Positions 1 to 12,189 of a DNA stretch of 64,000 nucleotides are shown one piece after another. Numbering within the stretch: position 1 is the first letter of the stretch; each line of letters begins with the position of its first letter. The notes beneath the pieces are model-generated. The model saw only the letters and a program-made list of their open reading frames with translations, was not told where the DNA came from and ran no database searches. Origin of the DNA: Dryococelus australis (taxonomy: Eukaryota; Arthropoda; Insecta; Phasmatodea; Phasmatidae); assembly GCA_029891345.1 (NCBI GenBank), contig CM056993.1, forward strand, positions 223,705,924-223,769,923, written 5' to 3'. Position numbers and translations under genes: made by a program.

Positions 1-34
1 AACATGCATTCTAGGGTTACCAACTATTGTCAAA

Positions 35-1537
35 ATGAATTTGTTGTCAAGGGTTGATGCTGTAAATGTAAGACAACCAAACACAGTGACATGTCAGTAT
101 CCCCACTTGTTCCAAGGAATTGGAGAATTGGATTATGTGTACACAATTATGTTGAAGGATAATAGCGTTCCAGTTGCAGAACCACCTAGAAAAATCCCAT
201 TCAAATTGCTGGAAAGGGTAAAGATAGCATTGGACAGAATGGAGGAGATAGGTGTGATTAGGAAGGTCACAGAGCCCACGGAATGGGTGAGCTTTTTAAT
301 GATTGTAAAGAAACCAGATTAGTCGTTAAGATCGCGTTTCGATCCTAAGTCTCGCAATGACTGTGTTGTGAGGGAAAGGTTTAAGTTGCCCACATTTGAG
401 GAATTAGTAGCAAGCATGCCTAAAGCCAAGGTATTTTCTGTATTAGATGGCAACAAGGGTTTTTTGCGACTAAAATTTTCGAGGAAAGCCAATTATTGAC
501 AACGTTTAATGCTGGTCAATTTGGAAGGTATTGCAACAAAAGGGTACCCTATGGCCTAGCATCAGCTCCTGAGATATTTCAGAGGTGTTGTTCCACAAAT
601 TGTTCAGGGTTTATCAGGGGTGGAAATATATGTTGATATAATTGTATGTTGTGAAGAAGAGAAACAACATAATGATAGGATTAGCTGTTCTTAAAAGGGC
701 ACAAAAATTCAAGGTTACGATTAAATTGCGACAATGCTAATCTAGAGTTACAGAAGTAAAATATTTTGGTAATATTGTATCTGGTGAGAGCATAAAATCT
801 AATCCAGACAATGTGAAGGCTGTGCTGGATATGCAAGCTCCCACTAACAAAAAAAAGTTACAAATGTTAATGGGGGTTGTTACTTATATTGGCAAGATCA
901 TACCATTTCTCTCACAATCCACAAAGTCGTTGAAAAGTTTGTTAAAAATGAAACGGCTTTCGAATACGGTGAAAATCAGATAAAGGTGTTTGAAAACTTA
1001 AAGCATAACTTGTATAGGGCACCAATTCTACAGTTTTATGGTGTTGAGAAGCCGGTTATCGTCTCTGTAGACAGTAACAGTAAAGCTATGGGTGCTGTAC
1101 TATTGCAATGTGACCTTCCAGTGGCTATTGCTTAAAAGTATTTAAATGAAAATTTAAAAAATTGGACTAAAATAGAAAAAGAATTGTTGGCAGTGGTATT
1201 TGGGTGTGAAAATTTTTCTCAATACATCTATGGGAAGAGTGTAACAATAGAAAGTGATCATAAGGCACTGGAATACATATTCAAGAAACCCTTGAACGAA
1301 ACACATTTGCATCTACAAAGACTGCGATTGCGTTTACAATCATTCGATATTGTCTTAAAGTTCACACCTGGTAAAAAATTATGTATCGCAGATGCCTTTT
1401 CTATGTCTACTTATCCAGAAAATGTGAAAAAAGAAGAAATTGATAATGATGTTGATCTTCATGTGTGTCTTGTTGTAGGGGGTTTGTCAAATTTCAGAAC
1501 CCAAGTTTCAGTTCTTTACGGACGAAACACTCAATGA
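35..1537 (+). pseudogene. gypsy pol: reverse transcriptase and RNase H, broken
   Basis: The reverse transcriptase starts in an open piece at 35-322 with the typical approach to the palm (EPPRKIPFKLLERV, then EEIGVIRKV). It ends at a TAG where KKPDG would be expected. After frame changes the palm is recognisable as VFSVLDGNKGF near 430-460 and SAPEIFQ near 560-580. The catalytic box near 625-640 reads YVDI where the family has YVDD, so an active aspartate is lost. RNase H follows: VDSNSKAMGAVL (about 1,066-1,100), then KIEKELLAVVFGCENF and ESDHKALEYIF in the piece at 1,184-1,537, then IADAFS. Many stops separate these blocks. Role in the family: copying element RNA into DNA and removing the RNA strand. 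Confidence 0.85.
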
Positions 1538-1649
1538 TAATGACTTGACATTGGTTAAACAATATGCAACACGAGGGTGTCCAAACATAGACGAGGTGCC
1601 GGCAGTGTAAAAGTTTATTATTAATTTAGGGATGGCCTATTTATAGCTA

Positions 1650-2673
1650 ATGATTTATTGTTCCCAAACACATATGTCGTGGTCCCTAAAAAAATTAAGA
1701 AAGGAAATGCTTCACTTGATTCATTATAACCATTTGAGCTTAGAAAAATGTAAAAACCATGCATGCGAGGTTTGGTTTTGGCCTCACACGAACAAAAAAA
1801 TTGCAGACATGATCTCTAACTCTGTCACATGCCTAAAGTTTCAACGTAAACATACTCGTGAGCCATTATTGCTACGAGAGATTCCTGAATTACCCTGGCA
1901 CACAGTGATACAGATATGTTTCATTTTCAGGGTAAGGATTACTTACTTATTGTTGACTACTTTAGTAAATATGCTGAGTTAGTACCTCTACAGGATCAGA
2001 GTAATGAGACCACTATTGAAGTGCTGAAATCAGTATTTGCCAGGTTTGGCATTCCAGAGAAGGTCCATAGTGATAATGGTCTACAGTTCAGCTCATGCAA
2101 ATTTAAGGAATTCGCAAGTAAGTGGATTCCACAATAACCATCAGCCTGACAAAGACTTGATTGAGGTTAGAACTCATTTACAGAATAAACTAAAAGCTTA
2201 CAAACTGTACCATGATAAAATTAGCAAATCAATGCATGGTAGTTATCCCATTGGAACTAATGTTTTTTACTACAGCTTGTTGTTGAAATGCTGCCAGGTC
2301 GTGTTGTAGGTGATAGTAATCGCCCAAGGTCTATTGTGATAGAGCTTGGCACCAAAAGGAGTACTGAAAGGAATAGGCTTGATTTTTATAAAGCACTCAC
2401 AAATGTACCATGGCTGAGGCGTATGGTGACATAGACGACAAAGCTGAATCACATACAGAGATCAATTTTCCAGACCCTGTACCAGGTGGGGTTAGTGCCC
2501 AGTCTATGGACCAAGAAAAGTCTGTTGCTGATAGTTCACAAGTGCACCAACTTAAGAATACATTTTACTCCACCCTCTTGGAACAACGTGCAGAGCATCA
2601 TAATTATCCATCTGTCCAGTCACAGTCTGGAAGGGAGATAAAATCACCAGCTTACCTATCTCATTATGTCTGA
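1650..2673 (+). pseudogene. gypsy pol: integrase, broken and internally deleted
   Basis: The integrase head is visible at 1,710-1,880 as a histidine/cysteine zinc-binding segment (LIHYNHLS, later TCLKFQ), with one expected cysteine not obvious. The core continues at about 1,920-2,130 in another frame: LLIVDYFSKYAEL holds the first catalytic aspartate, KVHSDNGLQF the second, and FKEFASKW the glutamate. The sequence then jumps directly to a tail segment (RTHLQNKLKAYKLYHDKISK) that normally lies over 100 residues further on, which indicates an internal deletion near 2,125-2,165. The last piece, 2,410-2,673, is a hydrophilic tail without a recognisable domain. Family role: joining element DNA to the host chromosome. 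Confidence 0.8.
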
Positions 2674-2790
2674 TGTTTTATGTTTTAGTTTAAGTTAGTT
2701 GTTTAGTAGTTGAGGTTTGTTTGTGCTTTCTTAGTTTGTATATTAGGATGTTTTAGGTTAGTCTGTATTCAGTTTGTATAACATGCTTGT

Positions 2791-2815
2791 AAAAAAAAAA
2801 AGAAAGGAAGGGAGA
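2791..2815 (+). other. Purine-rich tract after gypsy pol
   Basis: An all-purine run (eleven A, then AGAAAGGAAGGGAGA-like) lies about 120 bp after the last pol stop. This is where a Ty3/gypsy polypurine tract, the plus-strand primer, sits just before the 3' LTR. The LTR would then start near 2,816-2,820. No second LTR is present to confirm it, so this rests on position and composition only. Confidence 0.45.
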
Positions 2816-2830
2816 TTTCAGAGGTTGGCA

Positions 2831-4145
2831 GTATTGGCTTTACATGTGACGAAGTGGCCAGCAACGGCATTATACAGCAGTCTATGCTACGAGCTGACCT
2901 GAGCATGACATCTTTTAATTGTAAAGGATGGAGTTAAAATTAATGCAATGTTTTAATACTAATGCTTTTATTATGCAAGAGAGTTGAAGATTTCGACAGA
3001 TTTTTAAGTTGTCCTTACCTACATCAAATTACAGCTTATCTTATCGATGCAGTTAGTGGAAGTATTGCAGGAAAATCCACAAAGCAAGCGTAATGAATGC
3101 ACTACAAACACGCAAAGCCAACATATTTCCAACAGTTCACGATCTCCTCACTAGAATGGCTACACACACTAACAACTTGCACATGCAATAGATCATAACC
3201 AATACTGAAGTCATTGGAAACGTTCTAGAGCAACATGACTGGAGAAGACCGTCTGAACGGCCTTGTCTAATGAAATATATTTAGCTCATGAAATATATTT
3301 AGTATAGACAGAAGAAGTAGTGAACCATTTAGCTGAATAAATCACTGCGAATAAATAATATATAGCAATGAAGAAGAGTATATCACAATAAAAATATTTC
3401 TAATTAGATAAGTTCGAGTTTTGTTTGAAATATATCTCTCATGAGCTACATTTTTACGAATAAACAGTGAAAGTTATTGTTGCCCCTCCCATTTCCACAA
3501 CCAAGAATTGGTTACACAACAAAGAATTAAATAGTATCTATATAAATAAATTATTTTGCAGTAAGCATATAACTGTTTGTGTGTGCCCCTTCTTACATTG
3601 ATGCGACCAAAATGATTTTATGCTGGACTGAGCATTTCATTAATAAATTTGCAGCAAATTATATGGCAATGCCGAAACTAATACCGATGATTATTTTGAT
3701 TTCTGTCAGTAGAACCTATCATAAAATAACCACGAATGTAAAATGACGCAGTAAATGTTTTTTCTAAACTAGCAGGCCGCCTATTTGTGTGAGGGGGTTT
3801 ATATAAGTAGAAATGTTTAATATTTGTACTATATAAATGGCATCGGCATATGCAGTGCTGTTTAAGATTGATCTGTAAAAGAGTAATACGTAAATACATA
3901 TATATATATGTACACGTATATATGCATTGTTTTCCATGTCAAACTAAGTAAATGACCTTCCTTCATGGGGTTAAAATTTGGTGGTATATTTGATTGACTG
4001 ATCAGTAATATTAACTTTGTGGTAATTTAGCAAAATTACACACTATGTAATACTACCCTAACTGCATTTGTATGTATGTGTTTTTAATCTATGCCATATT
4101 ATAAGTTTGTCATCGGTGTCGTAATTTGTTACTGAACAATATACT
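2831..4145. other. AT-rich stretch, possible 3' LTR start, no gene seen
   Basis: The first few hundred bases may be the 3' LTR of the gypsy remnant, but no boundary can be set. The rest is AT-rich, with short TA runs near 3,895-3,925. No coding region, RNA gene or clear repeat was recognised. Confidence 0.4.
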
Positions 4146-4149
4146 GCAG

Positions 4150-5530
4150 TTGATGAATACAAACGCGAAACAAATATACAATCCCGGGAAGAAATTCAAA
4201 CTCAGTGTGCCATTGACATTATTAAAAATATAAAATTTGTATGGCGTAAAGCAGCAAAGACCTTCGCTGCGCTGCAGTCTACCTTACGACGAAGAACAAA
4301 AACGAACATACTTTGTGGACTTGGAGGGGATTAGGGAGTTACCATTCAACATTTCCACTTCAGCTGGAATAAGAACATTTAAACCACATTAAGTTGTTGG
4401 ATACAATACTTTTAGAGTCACATGTAGTGAAATAAGGAAATAAGTTGACCAGCTACCAGAGAGTAATGGCGTTGCACACACATTTAACACTAAAGACGAC
4501 ATGACGAGGTATGAGTGGCTATGAAGCTTCATTAGAAGATGACATTCGGATATATCGTTGAGCCAAGCCCTGCTGCTACGTCAGCAGCTAGTTCGTGCAC
4601 AAGTTATTAACAAACTTCAAATTATAATTGTATTTTGAAACGCTTCAGAAAATAATAACTGGCAACAATATCCCGAACAAGAGTTTGGAATGGTGATGAG
4701 TCAGGGCTCTCAATAGTGCAGAAACGTGAAATAATATTTGCTAGCAAAGGAAGACATCAAGCAGGTGTAGTGACGTGTACTGAAAGAGGGCAGTATATTA
4801 CTTATGCATTTTGCATGGGCTCTGCATGTTATTATATTATGTCAGCTTTGATATTTGCAAGGAAGAAATGAAAACCTGAATTGTTTGATGATGCACTAAC
4901 ATCTACTTCAGGACTAGCCGAAGAATAAAGTTGCGTGGAGAAGCATTTTATTGAAGGGATGAAATACTTTAAAGAATTTGCTAGTCCAAGCCAGGGAAAG
5001 AAAATGGATATACAAGCCACAAGTACTTTGATGTTTTGGAGTATGAAAAGGAACATGGAATAGTGTTCTTATGTCATTCTCTCCATTGCACGCATCGTAT
5101 TCAACCACTAGATGTATCTTACTTTGAGCCTTGAAGACTTGTATAGTCAGGCTGAAGGGCAGTTTCACAATACCAGATATCTGCTTAGTTTGAGGAAGCT
5201 TCATAAAAGCTGTGACAATTTTTAAAGACCGCAATTTCACCGATTGACGGAAACATATTTACAGAATTTCTGTCTGAACTTGCTATAACTATAGATTCGC
5301 AAAAATATGCAAATATAACTGTGGACACTAGCCAATTGAAATCTGAAAATTCAAAGCAACATAATGCACAGTCTCGTGGAGTTAATTATTTTGTTATTCG
5401 TTTAACGTCAGTCGAAACACCTGAAGAAATCGTGTTTTTGCCTGCAAAAGCTGGCGGTAATTTGCCGGTATTATCCGGAACAAGCTCTGGGCCCATGTCA
5501 AAAAGGAGACACCATGAAGGAACTTAAGTG
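4150..5530 (+). pseudogene. pogo/Tigger-like DDE transposase, broken
   Basis: Several frames together match the DDE_1 (pogo/Tigger/jerky) transposase. Near 4,470-4,560 is the CENP-B-type DNA-binding part (TRYEWL, then SFIRRHHSDISL). Near 4,685-4,830 is the catalytic start (NGDESGLSIVQ, then KGRHQAGVVT and ERGQYITYAF), where GDESG stands for the family MDETG with the first catalytic aspartate. Near 5,085-5,130 is the end of the core (HCTHRIQPLDVSYF). The last open piece, 5,321-5,527, corresponds to the variable tail (LPVLSGTSSGPMSKRR). Stops and shifts occur throughout, and the usual LILDNH second-aspartate block is not readable. Terminal inverted repeats were not found. Confidence 0.75.
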
Positions 5531-8250
5531 TTAACAAGCACTCCTAATATTTAATCAATCAACAGTAAGTTTGTAGAGAAGAATAATGCTATCGAAATAC
5601 TACGTGCTGCAAAACGTGCCAAGAAGCAGGTTTATTTTATGGTACAGGTACCTTGGTAAGTTTTCTTACAGTACGGTGACAAATCATGTTGAAAATATCC
5701 GCTGACTGTAGCGTAATGATAAATACAGCCGTTAACAGCCCGAAAGAACTCGGTTAAAGTGTTGGGTATGTCATACGTGGGCACATAAATGCTCAGGTCT
5801 TCCTGAAACTGCAAATACTTGCTGTTTATTTGTGATGTGTGTCGTTAAACCTTTGCGGGTATGTCCTATCTTCACACACTAGAGAAAAATTAAATACGGG
5901 CAAATTTTTTCAAGTGGCCTGAAATAGTTTTAATATATTCTGTGAAAAAATTGAAGTATCTCGACTGACTGACTCATCATCAACGCACAGCCCAAACCTC
6001 CAGATGCAAAAGCATAATAATTTAGGGATGTCTTTCCCTTAGGGCAGAAGCACCCACTAAGTAAATAAATTTGGAAATTCTACCCCTAAGGAGGTTAAAA
6101 GTTGTAAATTTTTCTTTAGGATGTCTTGATAGTTTATAAACCCGATCAGAAAGTGTTATAATCTTTGCTTTAAAAGGGTACCTTAAAAAAGATTTCAGTA
6201 TTTTTTAAAAATTCGATCATTAACATGGTGAAAAGATGTCAGATGTGTTTTCGAGGACTCTATAAAAGCTCATTAAGCCCGTTTTCATATCATTGTAAGC
6301 TCTTTTGTTCAAAAGGTGGGCTATGTAAAAAACCGGAAAACTTTTTTAAGGATTTTTGGTAGCTCATCCCCTAAGAAGACTGGCAAAAAGCTAGTTATTT
6401 TACATCCAACAATTCTATTTATGCTTGTGTTGATGTGAAGTTATGTTCTAAGCAAGCATTACAATAAATATACTTAAGCAATATTTTAAAACATTGTACT
6501 ATTTAAAAATGGCATGAAATTTAATGACAAGTCCTCCAATATTACAAAATTTTTAAAATTACATAGTTTTGAATTGTAAACTTAAACTGACTAGTTTGTT
6601 TTAAGATTGCACGACAGCCATAAAATTCTTGAAACGTTATTGTTCAGTGATATAACAATACCATTAAATACAACAGTAATACTGCCATGCTCTGTTGTTC
6701 CATTGGCGACTAATTGTTAGGTGATAGGTGTGCTGCGAATGTAGAATATCAGAGTCACGAAATACAGCCATAAAGCACTCAACTGGTCCTATTCTTCTCA
6801 CGCAAGTATCGAAATACAATGATGATATACGAAAAAGGAGCCAGTGTTCCGTTTATGGCTAATTAGCACATGCATTTCTATAAAATGAATACTATTTTAT
6901 TTATGAATGTTTTTCCTCTAATTACGTTGGCATGTATTGTTGTATTGATAGTTAAGCACATAAATCCTACTGATATAAGCAAATATTAAAAAATATTTTA
7001 TTAATAATACTACTAAGGAAAGTTATAACTCAGACACACAAATCTAGTAAATATATTCTTAAAAAAAACATAGATATGGCTACTTGTCAAACTTTGTGCT
7101 TATGAAAGGTTTAACATATTTTTTAAGTTATTTTTCTTCTTAAGTGTAGAGACTTGGTCTATAAAAATGTATTTGGGAACGTGCTTGTGATAAGACGTAC
7201 AGTAGTGTAGTTATTCAGTAAGTTTAAATGGCTCTAGTGAGAAGGTGAGGAGAGTGTATTGCGGTGAGGCTGGTGTAACTTTACTGTAAAGCAGCGTCTG
7301 TCCTGACAATGTTTAGCTCTTACTTCTTTCAAAGGAAATTCGTGGAAGGATCTCTCCCGTCTCAACCTTGGGAATGTGCCGTACCTCCACCAGTAGTAAT
7401 CCACGTAGGGCGGTACGTACAAGTACTGTGACAACACCAACAAAACACAATGACACAACACTTACACCGTGCACTTCCACTACTGACGTCATGCAAGTTC
7501 ACAACTGGTGCTGCTATTGCTATGTTACTGAAATTGTGTTCAACAAGAACACGCATTACACACAAAGTTTCATAAAAAGTTGCAGCGACACTTTGTACAA
7601 GACACACAGAAGGGTAACAAATTTTTTCCCACAGTAAAATCAAATCGAATATACCTGTACGTGGAAAAGTTTTCAACCTCTTTTATTTTGTACAATTTAT
7701 ACACACTTTTTTACTACATATCATTATAAAGATCTAAAAATATTCGACCAAAATTGATGGGAGAATAATTTATGGTATGGTGAAGACAAGCAGCATGTAG
7801 ATATAGACACTAGTAGTGTGCACATGGCGACTTTGGTACAGGAGGTGGGAGTTGTCTGCCATCTTGCTAGGTGCGGCCCACTATCGGCGGTCTGGGACAG
7901 CTACCGACTCGAGACTCCAAGCCAGATCAAGCCGACTCTCAGAGACTCATTAATTCAGTGGTGCGTACAATCGATTGCGACAGTTTGTATTAGATAAGAT
8001 TTATGCGAATGTGTGCAAGAGGCCATGGTAGGATCTGAAGTATTATGCCTTACTCGGGTCGATTAAAAAATCGGCCGATATCTATAAGGCGATCGAATTA
8101 ACTGCGTAATATTTTTGAGCTATTTCTGCAAGAACTGGTTGAGGTTTCGTTCAGAAAAAGGGAGAGGGGCGGATAATCGCGTGGTTGGTTGATGGCGAGG
8201 GTTGATGATGAGGGGAAGAGTTATTGCGAGTTATTTTGGGGTGATTAAAA
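5531..8250. other. AT-rich non-coding stretch
   Basis: No convincing gene was seen. Around 5,960-6,420 the text is low-complexity with CCCTAAGG-like blocks and looks like old repeat DNA of unknown class. A somewhat more GC-rich patch lies near 7,230-7,640 and another near 7,850-7,960. Both have short open frames on either strand with no family signature. A run of ten G ends the stretch at 8,251-8,260. Confidence 0.4.
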
Positions 8251-8269
8251 GGGGGGGGGGTAACATGCA

Positions 8270-8685
8270 TAAATGATGATGTTGACTAAGCTATGGTAAG
8301 TGAATGGTGATGGTGACTAAACTGTGGTAAGTGAATGGTGATGGTGACTAAGCTATGGTAAGTAAATGGTGATGGTGACTGAGCTATGGTAAGTAAATGG
8401 TGATGGTGACTAAGCTATGGTAAGCAAATGGTGATGGTGACTAAGCTATGGTAGGTAAATGGCAATGGTGACTAAGCTATGGTAAGTAGATGGTAATGGT
8501 GACTAAGCTGTGGTAACTAAATGATGATGGTGGCTAAGCTATGGTAATTACATGGTGATGGTGACTAAGCTATGGTAAGTAGATGGTGATGGTGACTAAG
8601 CTGTGTTAAGTAAATGGTGATGGTAACTAAGCTATGGTAAGTAAATGATGATGGCGGCTAAGCTATGGTAAGTAAATGGTGAGGG
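8270..8685 (+). repeat. 31-bp minisatellite, about 13-14 units
   Basis: A tandem array with a unit of 31 bp; successive GTGACT starts at 8,282 and 8,313 set the period. Each unit reads roughly GTGACTAAGCTATGGTAAGT followed by AAATGGTGATG. Units differ by a few substitutions, and the array decays into a TGGTGAGGGAA sequence near 8,685. Most units contain GGTAAGT, identical to a consensus 5' splice site on the plus strand. Confidence 0.9.
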
Positions 8686-9294
8686 AATTATAGTGACGAG
8701 AAGTGTGTTGTACAAGGAGATGCTTGATGGCGGGTGGGGGGGGGTGGTGTTGGAGGTGGTTTACGTGATACATAAAGTCAGTAATTCGGTTTTGGGGGTC
8801 GTAAGATTTATCGGCTATATAGCCAATGAAATATAGAGGTAGGGATTCATACGTCTTCTGATCATTGTACCAGGGAGTGGTTGTGCTCATTCATCTTTAT
8901 GAGAATTGGACTTTTAGGGTCACACACATCCAACTTAGTTTTTCGTATTAAGTACGTAATTTTTACTTGATAGTTTTTAACATTCTTTGTAAATTTTCGC
9001 GATATTTTGTTGATTTTCCGAGATCAAAGTTATTTCGGTTGAGGTCAAGTCCACCAACATCCAACATGGGCTTCAGAGTCAGTGACGTAATACTTTCCGG
9101 AACTTGTATTATTTTCTTTGGTCTTTTTGGCATTTTACCTCAATTTTTTATTATAGACACGAGGTAGTGGTTGGAGAAGGGGTGAGGCGAGGGTATTAGA
9201 TGAGTGTGAGTTTAACATTACATGTTATTCAATGTTTTAGAGTAAATTTTTGCGATTTTTCTCGATTAAAATATTTTCAGTAAATACATTATGT
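8686..9294. other. Unassigned stretch next to minisatellite
   Basis: Contains a GT/GGGT-rich patch at 8,725-8,765, then AT-rich text. Parts near 8,960-9,150 and 9,235-9,300 resemble each other in style (TTTTTGCGATTTTTC-type strings) and may belong to the dispersed repeat that follows. No gene was seen. Confidence 0.3.
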
Positions 9295-10170
9295 TTGGAG
9301 TCACCGAAAAAAACTTGGAAATGGACGAAATGCGAGCTCTCTGGTGGTAGATGCTAAAAAAAGGAAATAACTATCACTTTTGATAGTGTCCAATATATGT
9401 GACAATATATGTCTTAAAATAGTAATTTAGTTGCCAATGGGAATATTCCTTTGATTGGTATGGATGGAGGGATAAATTATGTTATGCAGATCCAATGATT
9501 AACAACTGGAGAAGAGGGTGGGTATGGTGGGGGAGCATGTGAGGTAGATGTTATATGTTTCACAATTTTTAGAATTTTGAGAGCCCTGTGAGGTGATGAG
9601 GGATGTGAAGTTGGATGAGTAGCTCAGTATGGTGATTTGAATAGGGGGGGGGGGGGGGGTTAGAATGTTGAGGTTTTGGGGAGTGATGTGGGAGGTGCTG
9701 GGGTGATGGTGAGGTGTTTAGGGATAGTGAGTGAGGGGGTGAGGGGTGTTAGGTGGGAGGAAGTGGTGAAGGTAGTGGGGAGTGGAACTGGTAGGTGTAG
9801 GATGGTGGATGGGGGAGGTGGCCAGGAGGTGGTCAGGTCCGCTGATCATCCTCGGTCTGCTTGACCTGGCTCGAAGTCTCGAATCCCCTTCTCCTGCTCT
9901 GAAGATTAAGTGGTTCATTCTACTAAGAGCCTCTTATCCTCTTTTTCGACTGAGAATTTTTCAACTCTTGCTTCGAGAAGCTTCAAATCCGCTTTCTTAA
10001 GTTTTGAATTTTTTTGGAAATTTTTTGGTGAACAAAGTGATTTATGGACAAAATAATTAATTTCGGAAGTGGTTTTTGGAATGAAACCGACAATTTTGTC
10101 GATGACATGGCCATCCCATGCTGCTGACCGCTGGCCATGCCTACCAAGATGGTGGACATCTCCTACCTCC
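9295..10170. repeat. Unclassified dispersed repeat, copy A
   Basis: This block aligns by eye with 40,680-41,420 over its length. Both begin near AGCTCTCTGG/AACTCTCTGG followed by an AGATGCT string. Both have a G-rich middle with GGGTGAGG-like text. Both then share a long GC-richer segment (GGTCCGCTGATC..CTCGG versus GGTCCACTGATC..CCTGG, then AGTCTCGAATCC and AGAGCCTC). Both end with GACAAAATAATTAATTTCGG. A run of 16 G lies at 9,644-9,659. The family is not one I recognise. There is no intact coding region, so it is probably non-autonomous. Confidence 0.7.
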
Positions 10171-10518
10171 TATCCCAGAAGTCTGTCCCAAAGTTGCTAT
10201 AGGTATTTGCATTACTTTCACACAAATACACATATATGTACAGACTTAATACATACACTTACATTATATGATCCAATGAATCTGGACATTCCACCGAACA
10301 TCTGTATAACATTCAGGATGAAACAGTACTGCTATCTACCATGTAGAGCACATGGTTATCGATTGCAGTAGTCAGCAGACAGCGTGAGCCGGCAGAATGG
10401 GACGGTCTAAGGAACTCACGAACTCTCAACCTAGTCAGGTGGTCGGGAACTACTTGTGGAAGAAGTATGTGTGCGAGATTTCCACCTTCCTGGATGCCCA
10501 TACGTCCATTTTACCCGG

Positions 10519-10775
10519 TCACTGCGGTGATGTAGTGGTCAGACTGTTCGCTTCCCATCTAAGTGAACCGGGATCTATTCCTGGGGGGTTGCCCCTGGAT
10601 TTTCGCATGTGGAAAATCGTTTCGGACGATCCCACTGGTCGGTGGGTTTTCTCGGGATCTCCTGTTTCTCCTGCCCTTGCATTCCAATGCTGCTCCATAC
10701 TCACCTCACTTTACCCACATCGGCTCTCCAAGATCTAGATGTTAAAATTCACCCAAATCTCCCCCACCGCTCCAT
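10519..10775 (+). mobile_element. tRNA-derived SINE, copy A
   Basis: The head has pol III box-like sequence (GATGTAGTGGTCAGACTG as A box, GGGATCTATTCCTGG as a poor B box). The body follows: TTTTCGCATGTGG, then CGGACGATCCCACTGGTCGG, then GTGGGTTTTCTCGGGATCTC, and a tail with CATCGGCTCTCCAAGATC. The GGGTTTTCTCGG block resembles a conserved central domain known from several animal SINE families; I have not checked that by alignment. Five more copies lie in this window. Confidence 0.8.
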
Positions 10776-10814
10776 TTTCCCGATGCTATAGTAAAGTGGC
10801 TATGTGAAGGGACT

Positions 10815-11769
10815 TGTATAGCCCAAAAGTGTGTAGGCATACCGAACATGTTGACCACCAGAGGCAGCAGCATGTTAAAGAAGTCGGTTCAGCGTAATAT
10901 TCAATCGCCCATCGCCACCATCACACAGGTATTCCAAAATCCATCAGGATCTATTCCAAGCGCCATGACTGTTCGGCGTGAAATGTGGAAACTTGGTATC
11001 CATATTCGAGCAGCTGCCCATAAGCCACACATCACACAGGGAAATGCCAAACGCCGCCTTGCATGGCGTAAGGAGCATTGAAACTGGGCAATAGAACAGC
11101 GGAAATTTATTGTGTGGAGTGATGAAATCACAGGTACAATGTGCTGATCCGATGGTAGGGTGTTAAGTATGGCGAATGCCTGGTGAACGACACCTCCGAG
11201 CCTGTATAGTGCCGGCTGTAAAATTCGGGAATGGTGGTATATTAGTGTGGTCATATTTCTCCTGGGGGGTGGGTTGGCCCCCGTGTTGCTTTGCATTACA
11301 CAGTCACAGCAGAAGTTTAAGTTGACATTTGAACTGCTTTTATGTTGTCTACTGTCGAGGACCAGTTCGGGGATAGCCAATGTGTCTTTCAATGTGGCCG
11401 AGCGCCCGCCCATATTGCAGGACGCATAAGGAAGTGGTTTAAAGGCCACAACGTCCCACGAGTGGACTGGCCTCACGCAGAAGAGTCTTGATTTACATCC
11501 AAAAGTATATCTCTGCGATGCTTTGGAATGCCGGCTTTGTGCTAGACCACACCGACCCACATCGATACCACTTCTCATTTCGGCGCTCCGCTAGAGATTT
11601 ACTGCTATTGCTCATGAAACTTCCCTCCACCTGATTGAAAGTATGTCAGCGAGAATGCTAAATGATAAAAATGGGCCAACTCCATATGAGTGCCAGTGTT
11701 CCCGATGGAGGGCGGTCCAATCTTGTACTTCAGTTTCAGGTGAGTGTCCGGATACTTTTCATCATACAA
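10815..11769 (+). mobile_element. Tc1-like DNA transposon, broken transposase
   Basis: About 955 bp. The left end (TGTATAGCCCAAAAGTG at 10,815) and the inverted right end (TGTATGATGAAAAGTATCC from 11,769) look like decayed terminal repeats. The transposase runs from 10,848 with the HTH linker (TVRREMWKLGIHIRAAAHKP, then NAKRRLAWRKEH), a TGA, then the first catalytic aspartate in FIVWSDEIT. After frame changes [20 protein letters not shown] and GPV-like strings follow. Near 11,440-11,475 is a KWFKGHNVPRVDWP segment that normally precedes SPDLNPIEH. The final glutamate block is not readable. The copy is inactive. Confidence 0.8.
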
Positions 11770-11951
11770 TTTACGTGTACTTACATGCGAATTTTCAATT
11801 TGCACTAGAACTGTTAAAAGGGCCAGAAAATTTGAAATAGTTCTAGTTTTTAAGAATTATTAGATGTACTGTACTTTAAAATATCTTCAATTGCCCTGTG
11901 CTTATCGACGAATCTGGTTATTTAAGACATGGTGGCTTGCACTGGGCATTT

Positions 11952-12185
11952 AAGACATGCACATGGTGGCTACGTGGTTAACCTGCTTGCCTCCCACCAA
12001 TGCGAACAGGGTTCAATCACCGACCGGGTTCCTCCCGGATTTTTGCATGTTGGAATCGTGCCGGACAATACCACTGGTCGGCGGGTTTTCTCGGGGATCT
12101 CCCATTTCCGCCACATTTTCATTCCTCAGTCACCGCCATCGACTTTCAATACCTCGCTGTAAAGAGCCGCCCAAATCTCTTTAAG
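11952..12185 (+). mobile_element. tRNA-derived SINE, copy B
   Basis: Good head: GTGGCTACGTGGTTAACCTG (A box region) and GGGTTCAATCACCGACCGGG (B box region). The body contains CCGGATTTTTGCATGTTGG, TGCCGGACAATACCACTGG and GGCGGGTTTTCTCGGGGATC, and ends with AGAGCCGCCCAAATCTC. It shares this architecture with the copies at 10.5, 16.4, 32.2, 41.8 and 42.3 kb. Confidence 0.85.
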
Positions 12186-12189
12186 CCCT

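Larger units (their letters stand above)
1..2830 (+). mobile_element. Ty3/gypsy LTR retrotransposon remnant (pol part)
   Basis: A degenerate Ty3/gypsy pol region reads left to right in the usual order: reverse transcriptase, RNase H, zinc-binding integrase head, integrase core, integrase tail, then a purine-rich tract. Several stops and frame changes interrupt it, so it is a dead copy. The gag, protease and 5' LTR parts would lie before base 1. No second LTR copy is in the window, so element length and target duplication cannot be given. The domain order (RT and RNase H before integrase) fits Ty3/gypsy and excludes Ty1/copia. Confidence 0.85.

Noticed and set aside
7234-7676. Overlapping open frames on both strands
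   Set aside because: No domain, no splice context and ambiguous strand; kept only as a GC-richer patch.
10901-11578. 225-codon minus-strand open frame
   Set aside because: It is the antisense of the Tc1-like transposase; the plus-strand frames carry the conserved motifs.
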